A stretch of DNA of 64,000 bases from Osedax fenrisi (GCA_964019155.1 OZ025240.1:32188007-32252006), one strand, 5' to 3'; counted from the first letter of the stretch, positions 36,555-49,325 are shown. A program made the numbers and translations. Notes: a model not told the origin generated them from the sequence alone.

Positions 36555-37610
36555 CAACCGAGCAACGCCGGGTTGTGATGGTTTTTGTTTGGTTTTTCAA
36601 CATATTTTTTAATATTTGAAATATTTGTAGTATTTTTTATTATATTTTTTGAAATATTTTGTTACTAATTTTTTAAATATAAAAAAGAATGTCTACATTT
36701 GTTAGCATTTTGGATAAACTTTATTTAATTGTATATACTAGAAATGTAGACTCAGGAATAGCTCTAATTAATAAATAATAAATAGGAAAACAATCAATAA
36801 CCGATAAATGTCGGTTTGTGTTTGGGATTAGGTTTGCGTTATCGATATTTTTTTTTTAATATTTTGTAATATTTTAAATATTTTGTATTTTTTAGCAATT
36901 ATATATTTTAACATAATCATGAATAGCTATAATTAATAAAAATAAATAGGAAAACAATCAAAATCCTAGTAAAGCCGGGTCGGATATGGCTACTAATATT
37001 TTGAAATATTTTTTATATTTTAAAATATATTTTTAGAAAATTTGAAAAAATATATTTTGTAATATTTTAAATTATTTTTGTATTTTTACCAAATATTTTA
37101 CGAATACATATTAAAAACGAACAACGATGGGTCTATATCGGATACAGTTAGAATTAGTAAATATTAGTTAACAAATTAAAGAAACGAAATTAAAGATTAT
37201 CTATATAGCTAATCTTTAATTTCGTTTCTTGATGCATATGCATAATCAGGAATAGCTATAATTAATAATATATAGGCAAATAATCAAAAACCTAGCAACG
37301 CCAGGTCGGGTACGGTTTGGGTTTGGGTTTAGGTTTATGTTTTCTAAATCGTTTTACAACATATTTAGTAATATTTGTAAAATTTATTATATTTTTAATA
37401 TATTTTTTTGAAATATTTGTCTACTAATTTTTTAAATATTAAAATATATTTCTACATTTTTTTGTATATAAGTTAATATTTATTTTATTGTATATATATA
37501 TAGAAATGAATATAAGAAGAATCAGTAATATCTATAATTAATAGATAGAAAAATAATAAAAACCGAGCAACGCGGGTACATGCTAGTATATATATAATTA
37601 AATAGACTTA
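36550..37610 (+). repeat. Tandem array of ~200-280-bp units with AGCAACGCCGGGT
   Basis: Five to six units. Each begins with a version of AAACCGAGCAACGCCGGGT (36555, 36790, 36965, 37120, 37290, 37560) and ends with ATAGCTATAATTAATAAATA followed by an A-rich run. The first units continue GGTTTGTGTTTGGGTTTAGG. The final unit ends ACATGCTAGTATATAT. Similar termini are known from non-autonomous DNA elements in invertebrates, but I cannot assign a family. Confidence 0.72.
37179..37230. repeat. Perfect 21-bp stem hairpin
   Basis: AAGAAACGAAATTAAAGATTA, one base over twenty and therefore described as arms 37179-37199 and 37210-37230, is exactly mirrored across a 10-base loop. It lies inside a unit of the tandem array. 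Confidence 0.88.
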
Positions 37611-37814
37611 TTTTATATATATATATATATATATATGAATGAATGAATGAATGAAACAAATTTATTGGAGTATTACATATATGTTTGATTAACAAATCAT
37701 AATAATAATAATATAATAGCTATAATAAAAACAAAAATTTCTCCAAAAGGCTACCAGTAAGTCATCGACTTTTATAAAGGCTGCCATCCTCTTCTTTCTC
37801 TTCATCTTATATCT

Positions 37815-38178
37815 TTAATTATTCTCTGAAATAAGTATTTTTTTTATTTTTCTTTTAATTATGTTAATGTTTTTACTTTTTTTTATATTTTCATCTAGTT
37901 TATTCCATAATTTAATTCCAACTATTAATAAACTATTATTTGTTAAAGTAAATTTTTTATTTTTTATTTCATATTCATTGTTATTTCTTAGATTATAGTT
38001 ATTGTTTTTATTAATGTTATTTTTGAATCTATTTTTATTTTTATACATGTAACATAATGTTTTATATTCAGTGATTTGCTTTATAGTAAGTGTGTTTGTG
38101 TATATGGGTAGGGGTTGTATATCTTTATTTGTATATTGTGAATTATAGGTTGTATTAGTTTTTTTAAGATATATTATT
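37815..38178 (-). pseudogene. Family D ORF2 C-terminal tail, frame-shifted
   Basis: Continues ORF2 after a frameshift: KTNTTYNSQYTNKDIQPL, then NNYNLRNNNEYEIKNKKFTL and IVGIKLWNKLDENIKKSK. Homologous to the plus-strand fragment at 19200-19470. Confidence 0.78.
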
Positions 38179-40689
38179 TTAAGTATTTTTTTTTTGTATA
38201 TTATATAGAGGTTTTATTATATTACTATAATTGTTGCCCCATATTTCTATCCCATAATGAAGATTAGATAAAAAAAGTGAATTATATAGTAACATAAGAA
38301 TATGATGTGGTAATTCATTAGAAAATTTTCTAATCATATAAGTTATTTGTAAGATTTTTTTTTTTATTGATAATATATGTGTTTTAAAATTTAGTTTAGT
38401 ATCTATTATAATACCTAGAAATTTATATTTATCTATTATTTGTATTTGTTGATTGTATATAGCGTAGTCAATATTAAAATTCGAAAATTCACGTGTTTTA
38501 AAAAAAATTATTATTTTGGTTTTTTCAGTATTTACTATTAATTTATTTTTTTTAAACCATATTTCTAATTTATCTAATATTTTTTTTGTATAATTTATTA
38601 AAACACTTATTTTATTGGCTGAAACACTAACTGATGTATCATCAGCAAATAAAATAGTGGTTATATTTATATCATTTTCTGTTAATAGTGTTATATCATT
38701 TATATAAATAATGAATAGCAATGGTCCCAGAACTGAACCCTGTGGAACTCCTATATTACTTATTAATATATCAGATAACTTATTATCAATAGAAGTTATT
38801 TGACCTCTATTTAATAGGTAGCTTTTAATTAAATTTAAGGCATGACCTCTGATACCATATATTTCTAACTTGTTAAATAGAATATTATGGTCTAACATAT
38901 CAAATGCTTTTGATAGGTCTAAAAATATTGTATTTGTTTTTTTATTATTTTCTTTGTTATTTAATATGTTTGTATAGAATTCAGTTATTGCATCTATAGT
39001 ATTTTTATTTCTTTGATATCCGTATTGATTATTTGATATTAATTTATGTTTATTTATAAAATGTTCTAATCTATTATATATTAATTTTTCAAGTATTTTT
39101 GATATTTGTGGTAATAGTGATATGGGTCTGTAATTTTCAAAATTGTTTTTACTTTTTTTTTTATGTATAGGTTTTATGATAGCTATTTTCATTTTATCAG
39201 GAAAAATTCCTTTATTAATTGATAGATTGAAAATATGCTTTAATGGCTGAATTATATATGATTTTGATATATCTAAAATATACATATTTATTTTATTTAT
39301 ATCTAATGAATGTTTATGTTCCTTTAGGGCAATTATATTAATTATTTCTTTATCTGTAACTGGTGTAAGGAATATTGTATTTTTGTTAGTTTTTATACTG
39401 TCTAAAACAGAATTATTATTTACTTGATTGAATTGACTATTCAATTGTTCAATAGTGTTTATGAAGTATTCATTAAATCCATTAGCTATATCTAAAGGCT
39501 TATTAAGTACTTTGTTATTTGTATTTATAAAATTATTTGGTAATGTATTGTGATTTTTTCTATTTAACCTATTATTAATTATTTTCCATTTTTTTTTTGA
39601 AGTATTTGCATTTTTGATATCATTAGAAAAAAAATTTTTTTTAGCAATTTTTATTTTATTAGCAATGATATTTTTTATATGTTTATATTTAACCAGTATA
39701 TCATTTTTCCTATTTTTTATATAAATTTTATATAAATTATTTTTAGTGTGTATATCTCTTTTAATATCACCAGTCATCCACTTATTTTCAGTTTTTATTT
39801 TAATAATTTTATCTATTATTGGCATTGATTGATCAACAATGTTTTCATATATATTAATAAATTTAGCATAAGATTCATTTGGGTCATTGTTTGATAAAAC
39901 ATCTATCCATTTTTCATTTTTTAATATTTCCATTAATTTATTAATATTTTTTGTTTTTGTTTGTCTTTTATATATTTTGATAGTATTTTTTAACTTACAT
40001 TGATTTTTTATAGAATATTGAAAATATATCGGGAAATGATCAGTGATATCACTTACCAATACACCAGATGTTTTAATATTAGTTACATTAGTTAATAATA
40101 GGTCGATTAAGGTATTATTGTTATTTTTATTGATTCTTGTATAATTTTTAATAATAGATTTAAAACCAAGTATTTCTAGATTATCTTTAAATTTGTTAGT
40201 ATATATATTGTCAGAAAGTATATTTATATTGAGGTCACCTAATATAAATATTTTGTTATTTATATTATTAAAGGTATTATAAAATAGATCAATGAATGTA
40301 TCTACATTATATGATGGGCTTCTGTATATAGTTGATAGTAAATGTTGATTGTTTTTTATTAAAATTTTTATAGTCAGTATTTCTACTGAGTCTTGAATTT
40401 GTATTGATAATTGATTCATAATGATATAGTTTAGTGATATGTCAATATATATAGCGACACCACCACCACGTTTTTTATTTTTATTTTCTCTATTTAATTG
40501 TATTAGTTCATATCCATATATATCTAAATTTTTATTATTACTTTCATTTAACCAAGTTTCAGTAAGACATATACAATTTGGTTTTATTTTTTGATTATTG
40601 ATAACAATTTTTAATTTATCAAAGTTCTTATTAAGACTACGTATATTAAAATGTAAATATGATAAAATTGAGTTATTCATAATTATCAC
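38179..40689 (-). CDS. Family D ORF2: endonuclease and reverse transcriptase
   Basis: 836 uninterrupted codons. Endonuclease (residues ~1-230): FNIRSLNKNFDKL, LTETWL, RGGGVAIYI, STIYRSPS, ILGDLNIN and SDITDHFPI, with the Glu, Asp and His residues present. RT (~480-760): NFENYRPISLLPQISKILE, LDLSKAFDMLDHN, GVPQGSVLGPLLFIIYINDI, LFADDTSVS, FLGIIIDTKLNF, then SLFLSNLHYGIEIWG. It ends early at a frameshift in an A-rich run (…NIQKKNT); the missing C-terminus (YNLRNNNEYEIKN … GIKLWNKLDE) continues in another frame down to 37815. One indel apart from being intact, so a young copy. Confidence 0.92.
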   Translation of the reverse strand: MIIMNNSILSYLHFNIRSLNKNFDKLKIVINNQKIKPNCICLTETWLNESNNKNLDIYGYELIQLNRENKNKKRGGGVAIYIDISLNYIIMNQLSIQIQDSVEILTIKILIKNNQHLLSTIYRSPSYNVDTFIDLFYNTFNNINNKIFILGDLNINILSDNIYTNKFKDNLEILGFKSIIKNYTRINKNNNNTLIDLLLTNVTNIKTSGVLVSDITDHFPIYFQYSIKNQCKLKNTIKIYKRQTKTKNINKLMEILKNEKWIDVLSNNDPNESYAKFINIYENIVDQSMPIIDKIIKIKTENKWMTGDIKRDIHTKNNLYKIYIKNRKNDILVKYKHIKNIIANKIKIAKKNFFSNDIKNANTSKKKWKIINNRLNRKNHNTLPNNFINTNNKVLNKPLDIANGFNEYFINTIEQLNSQFNQVNNNSVLDSIKTNKNTIFLTPVTDKEIINIIALKEHKHSLDINKINMYILDISKSYIIQPLKHIFNLSINKGIFPDKMKIAIIKPIHKKKSKNNFENYRPISLLPQISKILEKLIYNRLEHFINKHKLISNNQYGYQRNKNTIDAITEFYTNILNNKENNKKTNTIFLDLSKAFDMLDHNILFNKLEIYGIRGHALNLIKSYLLNRGQITSIDNKLSDILISNIGVPQGSVLGPLLFIIYINDITLLTENDINITTILFADDTSVSVSANKISVLINYTKKILDKLEIWFKKNKLIVNTEKTKIIIFFKTREFSNFNIDYAIYNQQIQIIDKYKFLGIIIDTKLNFKTHILSIKKKILQITYMIRKFSNELPHHILMLLYNSLFLSNLHYGIEIWGNNYSNIIKPLYNIQKKNT

Positions 40690-41105
40690 AACAAATTATT
40701 TTAAATTTATTATTTAGGGTTATTACTTTATATTTTGTATCACTGGAAGATTTATTTTTAGCCTCTTGTTTTAGATCTTTTATTTCTTGTAGTTGTTCAA
40801 ATGAATATTCTATTGATATCCCTATATGGTTTAAATCAGTATTTTTTAATTTGTAAGCATTTTTACAATAAATTTTTATAATAAATTCCTCCTTCTGAAG
40901 TTGAGTTTCTAGAATGAGTTTTAATGGTCTTGAATGTTGACCTTCTATATATTTACCAATTCTATGAAATTTATTTATTTTAATATTGTCTATATCAAGT
41001 ATGTTTATTATTTTATTCTTTTCATCATTATATCTATTGATATAATTATCATCTATTGATTTTAAATTATATAAAATTATAGTTTTGGTTTTATCAATAT
41101 TATTA
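40690..41105 (-). pseudogene. Family D ORF1 protein, C-terminal part
   Basis: The minus strand encodes a segment with LDIDNIKINKFHRIGKYIEG, then HSRPLKLILETQLQKEEFII, then KNAYKLKNTDLNHIGISI. The pattern 'R-x-G ... RPLKxxxxxxxxKxxIL...AxxLK' is that of the RNA-binding ORF1 protein of CR1/Jockey elements, which coats the element RNA. It ends a few codons into the ORF2 start, suggesting overlap or termination-reinitiation. The 5' half is missing. Confidence 0.68.
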
Positions 41106-41384
41106 TTATTTGTTATTAAAGTTTTATATATATAATAAATGTATAAATAGTATTATTGTATGCATACAATTAATATTACAGTAAAACATTAATACTAGCA
41201 TGATCATAGCTTTAGTTATATTGGTAAGCGTCGTATGCTCGTAAGACTAGAAATGATACGAATTCTAAGATATATTATACGCTGCGTGCGTTATATAATA
41301 CAACAATGCAAATATAATTATTACTATAGATATGTTATAGGTTAGTCCGTATGTGTGTGCGTCTGCATATATTATCAAGTAACC

Positions 41385-42060
41385 TATGACCTTTTCATTC
41401 ATCCAACCTATCCTAAAATCTCCAATGCATCAGTTCGCTTGTCCATTCAAAATCTGATTCGTGCATGATTCAATCCTATTTCTTTGTATTATAGTGAAAT
41501 CTTTACTCAGCGAATCATTAATTACTTTCTCAATAGTTTTATATAAATCTTCAATTTCATTATCTGAATAGTTTGTTTTTGGTGCTTAAACTTGAATGAT
41601 ATGTTGTGTTAATGTTATGTTTATTGGTTTAGCATTAACTCTGATAGATATAATTCTACTAGAAATGGTAGAATAATTAATAAATGGATTAGTAAAGTCC
41701 TTCCTGACTAAAAATCCAACATCTTCGAAATGTGTATCCTGTCCGCTATAATATAATGTGTGTCCACCATCAGTTGTTAATACTCCTATGTCATTTTTGT
41801 ATCTGAGAGTCTATTATAGAGTATATTATGTCATATATATATTAATTTAATTAATTTGATAATGATTTCCTCGAGATTACCAGATTTTCTAGGTGTACTT
41901 ACATTCCATGTTCCTACAGTAATGATTGATTTAGGTAATTTTAGGTTACTATTAGCACATGTTGTATTTTGTTTGGTCTTCCAGTATATAACTTAACATT
42001 CCTATCCTGGTTATCACCGATGTGTCGTTTTAAATCAGCGGATCCGTCGTTCCGGCATGG
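41385..42060 (-). pseudogene. RTE-clade element, endonuclease fragment
   Basis: The minus strand reads GFLVRKDFTNPFINYSTISS, RIISIRVNAKPINITL, IIQV, stop, APKTNYSDNEIEDLYKTIEK, then IGDFRIGWMNEKV. These match the same blocks as the element at 1-735. The leader words around 42000-42060 (CATTCCTATCCTGGTTATCA) also match 495-525. More decayed than the first copy. Confidence 0.78.
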
Positions 42061-42338
42061 AAACAGAAAATTTAGAATTTTTTTTCTATAATTAGCTCTG
42101 TCTAGTAAATACGTGATATTCTTGTATTTATTTTGTATTATTCAATATTTATTTTTATAATACTTTATAACTATTATTAAACTATTACTCTAAAAATAAA
42201 TGTATATTTGTCTATTTTATAACTTCTATACATATATGTATTCGTATATCTTATGTTAACATATATTTGAGTACTACTCTATATTAGTACTAATTATTAT
42301 TGTTTCAGTGTTGTTTATATACCTTTATATTTTACTTG

Positions 42339-43195
<857 letters not shown>

Positions 43196-43199
43196 TAAA

Positions 43200-43690
43200 T
43201 GAATAATAATCGAGAATAGAAATAAATTATATGGTAAAACTAAAAAAAATAGAAATATAAATAAAATTCTTTTGTTTGTGAATGGCATCGAAATATTCAA
43301 TTTCTACTTTAATTTTATTGAATTCATCTTTTGTACTATGTAATATTAATAAATTAATAATTATATAGACTATTTAAATTTTATTGACAATTTTAAATAT
43401 ATTACAACATAAAAAAGTTATAAATCATATAAATATATTTATAAATACAAAAAGTAAATAAAAAAACAATTCAATACTTATCAAAATCATAATATTTAAA
43501 AATAAACTAAACCAATATGTATATACACAAACAGAACATATTAATAATAAAACAAACAAATAATAATATGAAACAAACAATATAATACTTATCACTTTAA
43601 TCTAAAATAATAGTACATTATTAATGTTGTATGTTATTAATATAACAAATTTGAAATATATATAACAACATATAAAATAATAAACAACAT
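43200..43690 (-). repeat. Family A 3' UTR fragment, minus orientation
   Basis: Matches 14405-14880, including AATGGCATCGAAATATTCAA and AACAATATAATACTTATCAC words. It lies directly before a plus-strand family A copy, i.e. head to head with it. Confidence 0.7.
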
Positions 43691-45588
43691 TCTGTATAAT
43701 TACATCTGATAGTGAAATATCTCTATATACAAAATAATTTAAATTGATTTTCACAATGGGCAAATAAATGGCAATTGAATATTTCATTATCAAAATGTGC
43801 AGTTATGACTTTAGGGAAGGTTACTCCATCAACATATTTTATAAATAATATTCAATTCGAAAACGTTACTTTTTATAAAGATTTAGGAATAATATTTGAA
43901 AATAACCTTTTATTTAATAAACATATTGATTATATTTGTAAAAAAGCTTATTTTTCTTTGAATTAAATTGTTATATGCATTATTACAACATCCCCTAGAT
44001 CATTATTAAATGCATATGCAATTTATTGCAGTCCAATTTTTGAATATGTATTAGTCAATTAGTTAGTCTCAAATTGAAAGAGTACAAAGATTATTTACTA
44101 AATGATTAATTACAAGATGCGTAGGAAATTCAAATTCATCAAATATTAATTATAAATCCTATACAGAGAGATTGAAATATTGTAAATTAGAATCACTTGA
44201 ACTTAGAAGATTAAAAATAGATTTAACTACAATTTTTAAAATTTCAAATAATTTACAGATATAAATATATCTGATATCCTTAACATTTCGAATAATTGTA
44301 GAACTAGAGGTAATTGTAAACAATTAAATGTAATACATAATTATGAGAATACAATTAAAAATATAATTAATAATAGATCAGTTAATATATGGAATTCATT
44401 ATATAATGATGTAATACAATCTGTATCTGTTTCATCTTTTAAAAATAAAATAAACAAAATCTGTTTTGATGATAAACAACTTTTGTTGAAAAGAAATTTA
44501 TAATTTTATATTATATTATGTTTTATTTTGTATCTTAATTATTGCATTATCTATTCTGGGTTTTTAAAAAAAATTGTTTTTGTCATAGAAAATGTGGGTT
44601 TTTATATCTATATTTAAATATACTATAATATAAAATTAATTCATTATTATAACAGATAAAGTGGGAAGTATTGTTTTATTTTTGTTTGTTCTGTATTATA
44701 TGTTTGTTTTATATATATTTTATATATATATGTTTAAATGTATTATAATTCTAAAATACAATTTTATTAATTTACAATTATTTTAGATTATAGTGATATG
44801 TATTATATTGTTTGTTTCGTAATATTATTGGTTTGTTTTATTATTAACGTGTTCTGTTTGTGTATAGGTATATTGGTTTATTTTATTTTTAGCGTGTTCT
44901 GTTTATATATATGTTTCAAATTTATTATACAATTAAAATATAAAATTAATAATGTACCACCTACTATTATTACAGATTTGGGTAAGTATTACATTATTTG
45001 TTTGTTTCATTCTAGTATTAGTTTAATTGATTTTTAATATGTTCTGTTTATAATATATTTAAAATTTAACATTTAAATATTAAACTATATAACTAATAAT
45101 GTATTACCTAAACATGGTAAAAAGATAAGAAGAATTCTATAAAGTTAAAGTAGAAATTGAATATTTCGATGCCACTTACAAAATAATATATTTTATTTTA
45201 ATTTTCGATTATTTTTACGCTATCTTTTATTACTATTTTGATCATTTTTCGTTTATTTGTACTATATGATTTATTTTTTTCATTTATTTTTACGGTAACT
45301 ATAAAGGTGCGTTCACACCAAAAATTTCCGCTGGAAATTTCCGGTGGAAATGGGTATAGAGGAAATTTCTGATGGAAATAGGTGTGAACGACTCAATTTC
45401 CGATGGAATTTCCGTCGGAAATTCCATCGGAAATGAAACTCAACATGTTGAATTTATTTGTGAATTTCTGATGGAAATGATAATCATCCGGGTATTTTAT
45501 ACTTGAATAAACTTTGACATAATTTATTATTTAAATTTGTATTTGTTATTTTAAAATTATTATATACATTTTATTTTATTTACATTAT

Positions 45589-45735
45589 GGATACATTATT
45601 ACATAACATAATAAGTAAATATAGAGATAATAAATGTTTATGGGATACATATAGTATAGACTATCGTAAAATAACAAAAGAACTGCAGTTATGGATACGA
45701 TAGCAGGAGAATTGAATTTAAATGGTTTGTTATTT
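45589..45735 (+). pseudogene. Harbinger accessory protein, MADF-like N-terminus
   Basis: Starts MDTLLHNIISKYRDNKCLWD, then TYSIDYR; after a one-base shift it continues NKRTAVMDTIAGELNLNG. The pattern L-x-x-x-x-x-x-CLWD-x-x-x-x-x-Y-x-x-x-x-x-R-x-x-A-W-x-x-I-A-x-E is the MADF/Myb-SANT-like fold; in this superfamily such a protein partners the transposase in binding the element ends. A short plus-strand block at 46775-46862 (MKCQQELQEVVIKYLEKQEN) before a TAA may be its C-terminal exon. Confidence 0.6.
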
Positions 45736-46345
45736 TAAAATATTTACAATATAATATTGAATATAAAATTGAATATTATATTGAATATATATTATATTAT
45801 AACATATATTTTAAATAAGATATATTAATATTAATTATTCATTACTAATATATTTAGTTTGGGGTATATTTACTATGTAAAATCGTAAATATTATAAATA
45901 TATTTTAAAATAAATTATATTTAAAATAATATTATATTATATTAAATATACAATAACGAAACCTATTATGATAGTACTATTAACTAGTGGTGTATAACAT
46001 TATACGAAGTATAGACCGTATACATAATGTATGTACCTAGTTACTACTATGATATTTATATTAAATACAGGTATATAGGTATATTATTATTATAATTATT
46101 ATAATTATATAATTATTATAGGTACGTAAAAATGGCGTACGTCGATCGAGTCGAGTTTTGTAAGACCGTTATCAATAATTTATCCATTGATACTATTATT
46201 ATAATATGAAAAGAATATTTCATAAATTGATATATAAATTATATATTATATAATATATATAGATTCAATATTTGAAAATGAAATACACTAGATAAATAAT
46301 AGAGTTGGGATCGGTTTTCAAAATGTTACCAACAAATTAGGCGGG

Positions 46346-46364
46346 CGGCGAGCGGCGCTCGCCG
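46346..46364. repeat. GC-rich hairpin inside the Harbinger element
   Basis: CGGCGAGC and GCTCGCCG are perfect complements around a GGC loop. The 38 bases 46339-46376 are about 80% G+C, in a window of about 20%. Confidence 0.8.
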
Positions 46365-46514
46365 ATCGCGCGACAGTTATAAATAGTTTTATAAGTTATA
46401 AATAGAGTAGATGTTTATATTCAGTGAATATTATTCACATATCAATGCATAGACTATGAATCATACAATGTACAATACTATTGATAACATGATAATGATT
46501 ATATACCCATGATG

Positions 46515-46554
<40 letters not shown>

Positions 46555-46563
<9 letters not shown>

Positions 46564-46632
46564 ATGTGTATATGTATATGTGTATATGTATGTGTGTATG
46601 TGTGTGTATGTGTGTGTATGTGTGTGTGTGTT
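46555..46632. repeat. (TG/TA)n mixed microsatellite
   Basis: Alternating TGTGTATG and TATATG words. Confidence 0.85.
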
Positions 46633-46694
46633 TATATATGTAGGTGATTGCCTATATATACATTTTATATCACCATTTAATTCATCAATGCAGA

Positions 46695-46730
<36 letters not shown>

Positions 46731-46891
46731 TTGTCATCGTTTATTTATATCATTTATTTAAATTTAATAGGATTAGAAACTAGAATACGAATCATGAAAT
46801 GTCAGCAAGAATTACAAGAAGTTGTAATAAAATACCTCGAGAAACAAGAAAATGAAAATAAATAAAATTGTATATATTTGACATGTAATAA

Positions 46892-46923
<32 letters not shown>

Positions 46924-47029
46924 AATGTATACAAATATAATGATGTAATTAAAATATATATGTTAATAAAAGTGTTATAAAATTAAAAACAATTATAATT
47001 TTTCTAACTACCAATCAACCGCGCCTTCA

Positions 47030-47737
47030 TTTGAATAAAATTCATTAACTTAATCGAGAATCTCTCTTGCGTTATCCGTACTTTCTTTACAACTGAAAGA
47101 AGATAATTCGTTCATTTCTAGTCTACATTATATTCTATATCATTATTTCTTTCATTCGGTATTGTTAATTTATTGTGTAAAAGACATATTATATTAACGG
47201 ATAATTCAACCTTGTTTGGATGACAATTTATGGATCTACGTAGGTGTATAAATAATATAAATCTTGCAGACATAATTCCAAATGAATTTTAACAATTCTT
47301 CTGGCTCTATTTAAACGATAATTGTATATTCTTTTCTTTATGTTTAAATTTCTCTGGGTATGGCTTCATAAAGTGGTATTTTAATTGGAATGCACTATCG
47401 GCGACAATAAAGTGTGGCCAATCTATCAGCAACTGAAATACACTTTCCATAATTTGTGTTTTTTAGATATATATGGAGTTAATTGTTTGAACACAAATTT
47501 AAATGTGTGTACATCAACACGTACATAGTTTTTAAATTGTGCTATATCTTCCCTCATGAATTCTTTAAGCATCTGAAATGATCCTGACTCATTAAATGTT
47601 CTTCTCTGAATCCCTCCCATTACTCCATATCGATCTTTCAGAAAACGATACTCCATATGACTATACAGACAATCTTGGGATTGGCCAGGCCCTTCTCTGT
47701 ATATATATATATATATATATGTATTTTTAAACACCAT
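47030..47737 (-). pseudogene. Harbinger transposase (DDE_Tnp_4 type), internally deleted
   Basis: N-terminal part (about 47700-47465): FNESGSFQMLKEFMREDIAQ, FKNYVRVDVHTFKFVFKQLT, PYISKK: the conserved F-x-N-(Y/F)-x-R-M-x-x-x-x-F block. The frame then jumps to the C-terminal catalytic region: IVADSAFQLKYHFMKPYPEK, YNYRLNRARRIVKNSFGIMS, then NIICLLHNKL. The middle of the domain with the first catalytic Asp is absent, so the copy cannot transpose itself. Confidence 0.82.
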
Positions 47738-48167
47738 AATTTAACCCTAAAGCACCTATAACTCCATAATGAATACAAATATATGTTTACTAAAATATTG
47801 ATAAAACTCTGATCACATGATTATCATATTGATAACAAGTATATTACCCCCCTAGTATTTAATCCCATGTATCATATTTCGTGTTATCACATTATTATGG
47901 TATATTGGAATTTCCATCAGAAATTTCCAGCGGAAATTTAATATCCAGTGTGAACAGACGCAAGAACTTTCCACCAGAAATTTCCATCAGAAATTTCCAG
48001 CAAAAATTTCCAGCGGAAATTGTTGGTGTGAACGCACCTTAAAACGTTTTAATTTCGTATTATTCTTTGTTTATTTCTATAACGTATGTTAACGTTAGCA
48101 AATATTTATACTTTCTACTTGATTATACTCGATTATATTTTCGGCTATGTATTTGCTTAAATAAATT

Positions 48168-48453
<286 letters not shown>

Positions 48454-48473
48454 TTATTAATTATTTAATAATA

Positions 48474-49304
48474 ATGATTATTAAAAATTCATTTTCACAA
48501 TTAATAAATAAGCCAACTCGTAATAATAATATAATTGATTTACTTTTTACTAATGAAAAACAATTACTATCTAATATAAATATTGGAGACTATTTCGGAT
48601 TATACAAAAATATAAGTGACCACTATTCTGTTTCATTTAATGTAAATATTGAAAAATACCCATGTAAACAGATTTTAAAATCAAACAATTTTGATTTCAA
48701 TAATGCTAATATAAAATTGATTAAATATCATCTTTCTAGATTTAATTGGGAATATCTAAATTCAAATGATTATAATATCGATCAAAAAGTAGAATATTTT
48801 AATAATGTTCTAAATAAATTTTTTATATCACATATTCCTAATATAAATAATACAATAAAACAGGTACTTCCGAAGAATATATTGAAATTGAAGAAGCAAG
48901 TAAAAAAATTATTTCGAAAATCTAAAACTAATTTACAATATAAATATAATTGGATAGAAGCAAAAAAAAAATTATCCAAGGAATTAGAATCTTTAAATTT
49001 TAAGAGAGAGATTAATGCAATTAATTCAAAAAATAAATTAAAGTTTTATAAATTTATGAAAAAAAGACAAAATTTAAAATCTGGAGTATCTCCTCTAATT
49101 GATATATCAAATAATAATATTTTATTTTCAGATCTCGACAAAGCAAATACGTTAAATTCATATTTTAGTTCAATTCAACAAAATGATAATGGAAATTTAC
49201 CCGAATTTTATAATTTAACTAAACAAAAATTTGATAATATTGATTTAAATCTTGAAATAATTAAAATATTTTTAAATAGATTAAAAATTACACATACTTT
49301 CTGA
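48474..49304 (+). pseudogene. Family A endonuclease C-terminus and linker
   Basis: Residues SQLINKPTRNNNIIDLLFTN and then YKNISDHYSVSFNV give the last endonuclease block with the catalytic SDH intact. A Lys-rich linker (KLKKQVKKLFRKSK) precedes the RT. A TGA at 49302-49304 breaks the frame just before TDGIPSSMLK, the RT entry block that continues in the same frame into the next feature. Confidence 0.82.
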
Positions 49305-49325
49305 ACTGATGGGATACCATCTTCT

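Larger units (their letters stand above)
37640..41105 (-). mobile_element. CR1-like non-LTR retrotransposon (family D), near full length
   Basis: Order on the minus strand: ORF1 C-terminal half (41105-40690), endonuclease-RT ORF2 (40689-38179, continued in another frame to 37815), and a 3' UTR ending in (CATT)n at 37637-37652. The 5' end is cut within ORF1. Its 3' border is an (AT)n run following the tandem array. The fragments at 17.1-19.6 kb belong to the same or a sister family. Confidence 0.88.
45305..48039. mobile_element. PIF/Harbinger DNA transposon, non-autonomous now
   Basis: The ends are AGGTGCGTTCACACCAA and TTGGTGTGAACGCACCT, perfect inverted repeats that extend imperfectly to ~37 bp. 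Flanking TAA at 45302-45304 and 48040-48042 is the TWA target duplication expected of this superfamily. The unoccupied site (GGTAACTGTAAAACG) is present in three other family A copies (about 13957, 14351 and 51765), so borders are exact. Size 2735 bp. It carries remains of both expected genes: a MADF/Myb-like DNA-binding protein (plus) and a DDE transposase (minus). Subterminal regions repeat a TTTCC-GATGGAAA-like word. Confidence 0.92.

Noticed and set aside
36550..37610. CRISPR-like or satellite DNA array
   Set aside because: Units are 200-280 bp, unevenly spaced and degenerate, without short repeats and unique spacers; a mobile-element-derived tandem array fits better.
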